A stretch of 7,211 nt of DNA. Origin: Cyanobacteriota bacterium (GTDB lineage Bacteria > Cyanobacteriota > Cyanobacteriia > Leptolyngbyales > Leptolyngbyaceae). The stretch is taken from assembly GCA_027482985.1 (NCBI GenBank), contig JAIXVO010000835.1:1-7211 (forward strand), read 5' to 3'. The notes beneath the pieces are model-generated. The model was not told where the DNA came from. It saw only the letters and a program-made list of their open reading frames with translations, and searched no databases. Of the stretch, positions 1-4,213 are shown piece after piece; the stretch's first letter is position 1, and each line of letters opens with the position of its first letter. The position numbers were made by a program, and so were the translations under genes.

Positions 1-514
1 AGATCACTGCGTCAAAATCAGACTGGACGGCTTCGGCTAATTTCACCGACAAGGCGGTTTTGCCGATCCCACTAGTGCCCAGGATGCCGACCATGCGGCA
101 GCGCTCCTGCACAATCCACTGACTCAGCCAGTGTAATTCGTTCGCTCTGCCCCAGAAGTTAGAGACATCGATCGCGTCCCCCCAGTCTTGCTGAGACGTG
201 CGACTTTCTTGCAATACAGGACGATAGCTAACTGGGACTTCAATCCCGCCAGCCTGCGTGTGCTGTTTCTTGTAGCGTTTCAGCACGAATTGCAGATTGT
301 TTTTCGTCACCTTCTCGCCACAAGCTTGGGCGATGGTCTGGAGTAACTTCGACCCCACCGATCGCACATAGCCTTCGTTGTAGCCACTCTGACGCGCGAT
401 CGCCTGATAAGACAACCCTTGCCAGATCTGCTCGAAGATCATCACCTGAGTCTTGCTGAGCGTGATGTCCTCTAAGATGTCCTGCACAATCCGTAGCGCT
501 TCCTCACTATCCAT
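1..514 (-). CDS. vMAP/NB-ARC STAND ATPase, N-terminal part (truncated by window edge)
   Basis: Read on the minus strand, an open frame of 171 complete codons runs off the window at base 1. Residues 1-85 are a helical domain with a helix-turn-helix-like stretch (LSYQAIARQSGYNEGYVRSV, 34-53), as in the N-terminal domain of cyanobacterial vMAP proteins. Residues 120-127 (FWGRANEL) match the motif that opens many NB-ARC modules, and GTSGIGKT at 146-153 is a complete Walker A P-loop. Family knowledge: such proteins are STAND-class signalling NTPases, often ending in WD40 or TPR repeats, used as switches in signalling or conflict systems; the sensor part lies outside the window. The ATG at 514 has no clear Shine-Dalgarno; an in-frame GTG two codons upstream (518-520) is an alternative, and a TAA lies just above it. 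The gene is divergent from the secreted-protein gene at 973. The domain call is firm; the biological role is unknown. Confidence 0.85.
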   Translation of the reverse strand, partial: MDSEEALRIVQDILEDITLSKTQVMIFEQIWQGLSYQAIARQSGYNEGYVRSVGSKLLQTIAQACGEKVTKNNLQFVLKRYKKQHTQAGGIEVPVSYRPVLQESRTSQQDWGDAIDVSNFWGRANELHWLSQWIVQERCRMVGILGTSGIGKTALSVKLAEAVQSDFDAVI

Positions 515-622
515 AGGCACGGGGGCGATTTAACGGGAACCCGGAGCAACGACTCAAACATACGCATGCCAGATGCACCCATTCAGCTTGCTTTATTTCC
601 TGGCATCAGGGAAATCTCTGAT

Positions 623-664
623 ATGACATTAGCATGACATTTCGATGACAACTTTCCGTAATTT
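623..664 (+). promoter_or_regulatory. Triple 11-bp-spaced direct repeat, copy A of a shared upstream element
   Basis: Three half-sites, ATGACATT (623), ATGACATT (634) and ATGACAAC (645), start exactly 11 bp apart and are followed by TTTCCGTAATTT. The same arrangement occurs at 1888-1929 upstream of the paralog, with 31 of 42 positions identical and no gap. One-helical-turn spacing is typical of tandem binding by OmpR/PhoB-type response regulators. Read on the opposite strand the units are TGTCAT with 11-bp period, resembling the enterobacterial Pho box core, but not the published cyanobacterial SphR box (CTTAACCT type) as I recall it. The regulator is therefore not assigned. The element could also act on the minus-strand gene at 514. 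Confidence 0.5.
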
Positions 665-717
665 CCCTAATTCTCACCTCTACTAGAAAAACCTATGGTG
701 TAGAAGTGCGAATTTGT

Positions 718-731
718 CAGTAAATTTACTG
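718..731. promoter_or_regulatory. 14-bp perfect palindrome, possible operator
   Basis: CAGTAAATTTACTG is its own reverse complement over all 14 bases, with an AT-rich centre. This is the size and symmetry expected of a site for a dimeric repressor or activator. It lies between the two divergent genes, 54 bases downstream of the triple repeat. No similar palindrome was found upstream of the paralog at 2164, so it is not part of the shared element. Confidence 0.35.
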
Positions 732-825
732 GCGCGTAGAGAAAGGGCACCTGCATTTACCCAGCAGCCTTCTCAGAGGCTTCACAACTTACGCTGCTGT
801 GGCATCTCCATCTATTAAACAGACT

Positions 826-855
826 GCGATCGTGGATGATGACACCCACGATCGC
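826..855. repeat. Perfect 10-bp inverted repeat in the leader of the 973 gene
   Basis: GCGATCGTGG at 826-835 is the exact reverse complement of CCACGATCGC at 846-855, with a 10-base loop (ATGATGACAC). Each arm contains CGATCG, the core of the HIP1 octamer, so the stem may be built from two diverged HIP1 sites. No T-run follows on either strand, so it is not an intrinsic terminator. In RNA it would be a stable stem about 120 nt upstream of the start codon. Confidence 0.55.
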
Positions 856-900
856 GCCATCAACACTGCATTTCCAACATTTCCCAGGCCGTAGCCGTTG

Positions 901-939
901 AGCCCAGGTAAGCCCTGCGGTTCGCGATCGGCTTGGGCT
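901..939 (+). repeat. Interrupted stem-loop close to the start of the 973 gene
   Basis: AGCCCA (901-906) and AGCC (911-914) can pair with TGGGCT (934-939) and GGCT (930-933), leaving GGTA as a one-sided bulge; the loop contains a further small GCG/CGC pairing. The structure ends 19 bases before the AAGGA ribosome-binding site, where it could influence translation. Seen by inspection only; folding energy was not computed. Confidence 0.4.
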
Positions 940-958
940 TCAGTCAATTCTTAGAGAC

Positions 959-963
959 AAGGA
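959..963 (+). promoter_or_regulatory. Shine-Dalgarno AAGGA deciding the start of the secreted-protein gene
   Basis: AAGGA ends 9 bases before the ATG at 973 but only 3 bases before the ATG at 967. The paralog has the same AAGGA 8 bases before its ATG, which supports 973 as the real start. Confidence 0.6.
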
Positions 964-972
964 TCGATGGGT

Positions 973-1611
973 ATGAAATTTCAAACTTTATCCGCCGTTG
1001 CCGTCGGAGCCACTCTCGTTGCATTAGATGCTCAGACTGCAACTGCCACTCCACTCCCAGCGGATCAGTTCCATTGGAGTACGGCGATCGATGCAAGCTC
1101 AATGCGCGATCGTCGCCAGATTCAGTACAATCGCAAAACCTACGTGATGCCAGATAACTTAGCAGCTGAGTCTTTCATTAATGATTGTCTGAGCAATAAT
1201 GACAACGTTGTCCGGGTGCGCGGCTTTGTAAATCGCCAGGGCAGGCCCGAATGGAGTAAAGCCGAGTTCCTCTGTTCCAAGAGCCTGGGTGGGCCAGAAT
1301 TACCGGCTGAATTTGCTGAATTGCCGACGAAAGAATTGCGCGTTTTTGGCAAAGGGCCAGCCACGCTCAAAACCTGTGAACCTCGCAGTAAAAACGGTAA
1401 ACGGATTTGGACAGAATGCGGCATGACCGTTCCCAATGACGGCTCCTCAGTCGTGCGCATTGGTGACGGTCAAAACACCGGACAAGTCATGCGCACCGCC
1501 AGCACTGGCTCCGGCATCAATACCGTCGAACCTGTCCTCTTCCCAGAAGTCGAACGGATGCGCGACCAAATTTTCCGCGATCGCGTTGCCTCCGGCTATT
1601 ACAACCGCTAG
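973..1611 (+). CDS. Secreted four-cysteine protein, paralog A (family not recognised)
   Basis: Predicted exported protein of 212 aa; I do not recognise the family. Residues 1-25 form a signal peptide (MKFQTLSAVAVG, ending A23-T24-A25), so the mature protein probably starts at T26. An aspartate (D19) sits in the hydrophobic stretch, which is unusual. The mature part starts with PLPADQFHW, has four cysteines (C72, C101, C135, C149) at places matched in the paralog at 2164, and ends in VASGYYNR. Four conserved cysteines in an exported protein suggest two disulfides (inference). The most conserved part is the C-terminal third, with VPND, IGDG, GSGI, LFPEV and MRD shared. The start at 973 is chosen over the in-frame ATG at 967 because it aligns without gaps to residue 1 of the paralog and has better ribosome-binding-site spacing. 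It is preceded by the triple-repeat element at 623-664. Confidence 0.85.
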   Translation: MKFQTLSAVAVGATLVALDAQTATATPLPADQFHWSTAIDASSMRDRRQIQYNRKTYVMPDNLAAESFINDCLSNNDNVVRVRGFVNRQGRPEWSKAEFLCSKSLGGPELPAEFAELPTKELRVFGKGPATLKTCEPRSKNGKRIWTECGMTVPNDGSSVVRIGDGQNTGQVMRTASTGSGINTVEPVLFPEVERMRDQIFRDRVASGYYNR

Positions 1612-1657
1612 CGGCATGAAGGCAGAGGGGCGCAGGTAGCACACCATGATGCTGGTT

Positions 1658-1691
1658 GTGGTGCGTTACGCTGTCGCTAACAGCACCCTAC
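1658..1691. repeat. REP-like hairpin of the GGTGCGTTA...TAACGCACC type
   Basis: GGTGC and GTTA (1660-1668) pair with TAAC and GCACC (1678-1687), with one extra A (1682) and a central CGCTGTCGC, followed by CTAC. Dispersed copies of closely similar palindromes (GTAGGGTGCGTTAGCG...) are common in intergenic DNA of filamentous cyanobacteria, from general knowledge. It lies 46 bases past the stop of the 973 gene. There is no T-run, so it would act as a 3' stem-loop and not as a standard terminator. Confidence 0.55.
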
Positions 1692-1698
1692 GGCGAGA

Positions 1699-1726
1699 GC
1701 AGGCAGAGGGCAGCAGGCAGAGGGCA
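1699..1726 (+). repeat. Two tandem copies of a 14-bp unit
   Basis: GCAGGCAGAGGGCA is present twice without a spacer (1699-1712 and 1713-1726), followed by a partial GAGGA. A related GGCAGAGGG also occurs at 1621-1628. The tract is purine-rich on the plus strand. Confidence 0.8.
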
Positions 1727-1805
1727 GAGGACAACAGCCGTTCAATATTCAGCAAGATCATTACTCTTGCCTCCTGACTACTTTCGGCTAGTGCTCACGT
1801 CGAAA

Positions 1806-1833
1806 CCTGACTCCTGACTCCTGACTCCTGACT
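1806..1833 (+). repeat. Four tandem CCTGACT heptamers
   Basis: Four perfect copies of the 7-bp unit CCTGACT lie head to tail. A separate fifth copy sits at 1773-1779, out of phase. On the other strand the unit reads AGTCAGG. Heptamer tandem repeats of this sort are known from heterocystous and other filamentous cyanobacteria (STRR-like). Copy number would be expected to vary by replication slippage. Confidence 0.85.
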
Positions 1834-1871
1834 CCCTTCTCCTCCCTCTCCCTCCTCCTCCCTCCTCCTCC
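1832..1871 (+). repeat. 40-base pure pyrimidine tract
   Basis: Every base from 1832 to 1871 is C or T, arranged as irregular CTCC/CCT triplets and quadruplets, directly continuing the heptamer array. Such homopurine-homopyrimidine runs can form triplex (H-DNA) under supercoiling; whether this one does is inference. It ends 16 bases before copy B of the shared upstream element. Confidence 0.75.
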
Positions 1872-1887
1872 ATAGGTATTTCCTACC

Positions 1888-1929
1888 ATCACATTGATCT
1901 GACTTTTTCCTGACAAGTTTCCGTATTTT
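1888..1929 (+). promoter_or_regulatory. Triple 11-bp-spaced direct repeat, copy B of the shared upstream element
   Basis: Half-sites ATCACATT (1888), CTGACTTT (1899) and CTGACAAG (1910) start 11 bp apart and are followed by TTTCCGTATTTT. The block aligns with 623-664 without gaps; differences fall mainly in the linkers, while TGAC cores and TTTCCGTA are kept. It starts 276 bases before the start at 2164. The first two units are more degenerate than in copy A. Confidence 0.5.
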
Positions 1930-2082
1930 TTCTACCCCTGATTCTTCGGCGTAAAGATTAGGTTAGTTGCAGGTTTGAGCAGGCGATGAATTTGCTGATC
2001 TCACTCGAACTCAATTCTCGATAATTTGCAAACTTAAATAGGCTGGCTGTTCAAACTGATTTTAGAAGACAGTCAAGCAATC

Positions 2083-2111
2083 GTTGAAGACTATTTCTTC
2101 GACTCATTTTT
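2083..2111 (+). promoter_or_regulatory. Small hairpin plus T-run in the leader of the 2164 gene
   Basis: GTTGAAGA (2083-2090) pairs with TCTTCGAC (2096-2103) through 8 pairs including one G-U, with a 5-base loop; TCA and five T residues (2107-2111) follow. The shape is that of a weak terminator or attenuator about 50 bases before the start codon. The stem is AU-rich, so the call is tentative. Confidence 0.25.
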
Positions 2112-2150
2112 GTTGGTTTGCATGCACTCAGTCAACCTCTCACACTATCT

Positions 2151-2155
2151 AAGGA
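2151..2155 (+). promoter_or_regulatory. Shine-Dalgarno AAGGA of the 2164 gene
   Basis: AAGGA stands 8 bases before the ATG at 2164. The longer frame from 2110 (TTG GTT TGC ATG region) would put this site inside the coding region, so 2164 is preferred. Confidence 0.7.
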
Positions 2156-2163
2156 CACACAGT

Positions 2164-2793
2164 ATGAGTCTTAAAACTTTGTCTACCGTTGCCCTCGGTG
2201 CTGCTCTCGTGGCCATGACCGCTGGTGTTGCAAGTGCAAAGCCCATGCCTGCTGACCAGTTCCACTGGAGTTCCGAGATCAAGGATGGCATGTTTAAGTA
2301 CGATGGGAAAACTTACAACTTGCAAGGCAAAATTAGCCCCGAAGCTGAAGCTTTTATGGCTAACTGCCCCGCTCAAGAAGTGCGCGTTCGTGGCTTTTTG
2401 ACCCCCCAAGGCAAAGAAGATTTCAGCAAAGCTGAATACCTGTGCGGTAAGCTCAGCATTGGTGGTGACACTCCAGTTGCCTTCAACCCTGGTGGTGAAG
2501 TGAAAGTGTTTGGCCCCATCTACATGACCAAGCGCAACAATGTATTGCCGGAATGTCAGCCCTACAGCAACACCAATGGCACGCGGGTTTGGAGCAACTG
2601 CGGCATGTTGGTGCCCAATGACAGCACGGCAACCGTGTTGATTGGCGATGGCAAGAATGCGGGTAAAGAACTGGAAACGGCTCGCTATGGCTCTGGGATT
2701 GCCACTGTGCAACCGATTCTGTTCCCCGAAGTGGATGCCATGCGCGACAAAATCTTCCAAGAACGCGTGGCATCGGGCTACTACAGCAAATAG
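2164..2793 (+). CDS. Secreted four-cysteine protein, paralog B (family not recognised)
   Basis: Predicted exported protein of 209 aa, roughly half identical by eye to the 212-aa protein at 973. Residues 1-25 are a clean signal peptide with an A23-S24-A25 cleavage site, so the mature protein should begin KPMPADQFHW. Cysteines C68, C94, C131 and C146 match the four of the paralog; this protein has no others. Compared with paralog A it lacks a few residues around 40-45 and 70 and carries a slightly longer segment before C131. The C-terminal run VPND-IGDG-GSGI-LFPEV-MRD ends in VASGYYSK. No transmembrane segment or lipobox is seen after the signal peptide, so the product is periplasmic or extracellular (inference). 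An in-frame upstream ATG at 2110 would add 18 residues before the signal peptide and is rejected. Transcription probably ends at the hairpin at 2895. Function unknown. Confidence 0.88.
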   Translation: MSLKTLSTVALGAALVAMTAGVASAKPMPADQFHWSSEIKDGMFKYDGKTYNLQGKISPEAEAFMANCPAQEVRVRGFLTPQGKEDFSKAEYLCGKLSIGGDTPVAFNPGGEVKVFGPIYMTKRNNVLPECQPYSNTNGTRVWSNCGMLVPNDSTATVLIGDGKNAGKELETARYGSGIATVQPILFPEVDAMRDKIFQERVASGYYSK

Positions 2794-2802
2794 CTAACAT
2801 GG

Positions 2803-2841
2803 CTGTGAGCCGCTTGAGTGTTGGCGACTCGCGGTTCACAG
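2803..2841. repeat. Long stem-loop just past paralog B
   Basis: CTGTGAGCCGC (2803-2813) pairs with GCGGTTCACAG (2831-2841) over 11 positions with one G-U, and GAGT/ACTC (2816-2819 and 2827-2830) can extend the helix across a TT bulge. It begins 9 bases after the stop at 2793. No T-run follows on either strand, so it more likely protects the 3' end than terminates by itself. Confidence 0.5.
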
Positions 2842-2894
2842 TGATGTGAATTGATCGCTGACAATCACGATAGCTCCAGAGCACAGTTGTGTTC

Positions 2895-2929
2895 ACTCCA
2901 GGGGAGGTTCTCTTTCCTGGAGTATTTTT
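2895..2929 (+). terminator. Intrinsic terminator of paralog B
   Basis: ACTCCAGG (2895-2902) pairs with CCTGGAGT (2916-2923), extendable inward by G-U, A-U and G-C pairs to about 12 bp with a GTTCT loop; ATTTTT follows (2924-2929). The T-tract overlaps the last bases of the stop codon of convergent pyrF. On the minus strand there is no T-run after the stem. Confidence 0.75.
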
Positions 2930-3638
2930 ATGCGATCTCTTCACAGATGCGATCAAAGGCGATCGCCGGATTTTCAGCCTGAGTAATGGGGCGACCGACC
3001 ACTAGGTAGTTGGCACCTGCCGCGATCGCTTGAGCTGGGGTGAGAATGCGTTGTTGGTCGCCCGCCGCTGCCCAGGTGGGACGAACGCCCGGACATACGA
3101 GAAGAAACTCATCGCCACAGGTTTCACGCAGTTGGGCCACTTCCTGCGGCGAGCACACTGCCCCGGATAACCCGCTGGTTTGGGCGAGTAAGGCCATGTG
3201 CAGGGCATATTCTGGCAGTTCTATAGGGATTTTCAAATCAAAGGCGATCGCGCGGGCATTCAAACTGGTGAGGACAGTAATCGCCAATAGGTTGGGGGGT
3301 GCTTGTCCGGCAGCCTGCGCTCCTTCCACTGCGGCTGTTTGCGCTGCTTGCAAAGCCTCCCGTCCGGCAGTGGCATGCAGCGTGAGCAACTCCACCCCAT
3401 ATTGGGCGGCGGCGCGGCAAGCTCCGGCGACCGTGTTGGGGATGTCATGAAATTTGAGGTCGAGAAAAATTTGTTTGCGGCGGGCTTTGAGTTCGGTCAG
3501 GAGGGTTGGTCCGGCGCTGACGAAGAGTTCCAGCCCGACTTTCCAAAAGGTGACGGCAGGCAGTTGATCCAGCAGGGCGATCGCCTGGGGCGCAGTGGGG
3601 ACATCGAGCGGCACAATAATGCGATCGGCAACCGTCAT
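2928..3638 (-). CDS. pyrF: Orotidine 5'-phosphate decarboxylase
   Basis: Converts orotidine 5'-phosphate to UMP, the last step of de novo pyrimidine synthesis, in the cytoplasm. The 236-aa product has the usual length of bacterial group I enzymes. Visible active-site features are D12 in the first strand (VPLDV), K33 (WKVGLE), and the catalytic array D60-x-K62-x-x-D65 in [12 protein letters not shown]. The phosphate-gripping regions are PGVRP (183-187) with Q195/R197 and VVGRPIT (213-219). The fold is a TIM barrel running the whole length. The ATG at 3638 is preceded on the minus strand by AAGGAG with a 4-base spacer. It is the third gene of the tyrS - lipoprotein - pyrF string, 8 bases after the lipoprotein stop, and its stop codon lies in the terminator T-tract of the convergent gene. 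Confidence 0.97.
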   Translation of the reverse strand: MTVADRIIVPLDVPTAPQAIALLDQLPAVTFWKVGLELFVSAGPTLLTELKARRKQIFLDLKFHDIPNTVAGACRAAAQYGVELLTLHATAGREALQAAQTAAVEGAQAAGQAPPNLLAITVLTSLNARAIAFDLKIPIELPEYALHMALLAQTSGLSGAVCSPQEVAQLRETCGDEFLLVCPGVRPTWAAAGDQQRILTPAQAIAAGANYLVVGRPITQAENPAIAFDRICEEIA

Positions 3639-3642
3639 GGCA

Positions 3643-3648
3643 CTCCTT
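3643..3648 (-). promoter_or_regulatory. Strong Shine-Dalgarno of pyrF overlapping the upstream stop codon
   Basis: Minus-strand GTAAGGAG joins the TAA stop of the lipoprotein gene (3649-3647) with the AAGGAG site of pyrF. Ribosomes ending on the lipoprotein would arrive exactly at the pyrF initiation site, so translational coupling is likely. Confidence 0.75.
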
Positions 3649-4210
3649 ACTTTTTCACTTCACAATATTGGTTGAAATCGGCCACGAGTTGCGTCTCCGC
3701 CTGAATTAAGCCGTTCATCTTTTGCGCGGTCGCCGTCAGGTTGCGGCCTGCCGTGGTCAAATCTTGCAGCCCTTTGGGAGAATTTTCCAATTGGCTGACG
3801 GTCGTCAACGCATTGGTAATTTCTTTGAACGAAGTATTGATGGCAGTGGCATTTTGCACATATCGGTCTTTCAATCCGACCAGCTTCTCATCTTGCAAAT
3901 TCATCTTTTGAATGTCCTGGATCAGACTATCCAGTTTGCCGCTAATTCCACCAAAGGCCGTGGCTGCATTCCCCGCTGCCGTTTTCACCCCGTTAAAATC
4001 ATTCCGCGCCCCGGCAGCTTTGGCAGCGGCATCGAAATTCTGGTTTTCTTGTTGAAACTGTTCGGCCAGCGGTCGCATTTTGTTGACCGCATCCGACAGT
4101 TGGTTACATTGCGAAACTTTGCTGGGGGTGCAACTGAGCACCGTGGTCGCGATCGCCCCTATGACCAGCGATCGCCCAACCCATCGAGACACCATCAATA
4201 AATCGTTCAT
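3647..4210 (-). CDS. Putative helical lipoprotein between tyrS and pyrF (uncharacterised)
   Basis: 187-aa product of unknown function. The N-terminus has arginines (R9, R13), a hydrophobic stretch at about 15-26 and the sequence TTVLSC with C27, a plausible though imperfect lipobox (leucine at -2), so it is probably a lipid-anchored envelope protein. The mature part is rich in A, Q, N, K and L and looks mostly alpha-helical, possibly coiled coil or a helical bundle, with no enzyme motif I can see. Besides C27 there are only two cysteines, C35 and C183, near the two ends; they could form a disulfide (inference). It starts 3 bases after the tyrS stop without a clear Shine-Dalgarno, so translation may depend on reinitiation; M6 (ATG at 4195) is an alternative start. 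Its stop overlaps the pyrF ribosome-binding site. Confidence 0.85.
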   Translation of the reverse strand: MNDLLMVSRWVGRSLVIGAIATTVLSCTPSKVSQCNQLSDAVNKMRPLAEQFQQENQNFDAAAKAAGARNDFNGVKTAAGNAATAFGGISGKLDSLIQDIQKMNLQDEKLVGLKDRYVQNATAINTSFKEITNALTTVSQLENSPKGLQDLTTAGRNLTATAQKMNGLIQAETQLVADFNQYCEVKK

Positions 4211-4213
4211 GAT

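Larger units (their letters stand above)
515..972. other. Divergent intergenic region with regulatory and folded elements
   Basis: This 458-base gap separates the minus-strand STAND gene from the secreted-protein gene at 973. I find no convincing gene on either strand; frames are short and lack ribosome-binding sites. It holds a triple direct repeat (623-652) that recurs upstream of the second paralog, a 14-bp perfect palindrome (718-731), an inverted CAGCAGC/GCTGCTG pair (762-768 and 793-799), a perfect 10-bp stem (826-855) and an interrupted stem near the start codon (901-939). No sigma70-like -35/-10 pair with good spacing stands out, so the transcription start is not assigned. If transcription starts near the triple repeat, the leader of the 973 gene would be about 300 nt. 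Confidence 0.6.
1612..2163. other. Repeat-rich intergenic region between the two paralogs
   Basis: This 552-base gap has no plausible gene. In order it holds a hairpin of cyanobacterial repeat type (1658-1691), a 14-bp tandem duplication (1699-1726), four CCTGACT heptamers (1806-1833), a pyrimidine-only tract (1832-1871), copy B of the shared upstream element (1888-1929), and a leader of about 230 bases with a small hairpin followed by T residues (2083-2111). The first half looks like repeat-derived spacer, and the second half like the control region of the gene at 2164. Confidence 0.6.

Noticed and set aside
623..652. Calling the triple repeat a cyanobacterial Pho box
   Set aside because: The 11-bp period fits, but the half-site TGACA/TGTCA differs from the CTTAACCT-type SphR site I know for cyanobacteria, so no regulator is named.
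826..855. Intrinsic terminator for the STAND gene or an upstream unit
   Set aside because: The stem is perfect but no T-run follows on either strand, and no gene ends here.
967..972. Upstream ATG for paralog A
   Set aside because: It is only 3 bases after AAGGA and adds two residues not seen in the paralog; 973 fits both spacing and alignment, though 967 is not excluded.
1436..1647. Small open frames overlapping the 3' end of paralog A on both strands
   Set aside because: They lack ribosome-binding sites and lie within or across a well-supported gene.
1699..1833. CRISPR-like array
   Set aside because: The repeats are 14 and 7 bp with no spacers, so they are simple tandem repeats.
2110..2163. 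Upstream in-frame start for paralog B
   Set aside because: It would put 18 residues before a normal signal peptide, and the AAGGA site at 2151-2155 would lie inside the coding region. The paralog alignment starts at 2164.
2149..2760. Antisense open frame of 203 codons across paralog B
   Set aside because: It lies opposite a gene with signal peptide, ribosome-binding site and a clear paralog; its product is rich in H, F and N without recognisable motif. It follows from the codon use of the sense gene.
3040..3704. Plus-strand open frames opposite pyrF
   Set aside because: They overlap a gene with complete catalytic motifs and show low-complexity, cysteine- and arginine-rich translations typical of shadow frames.
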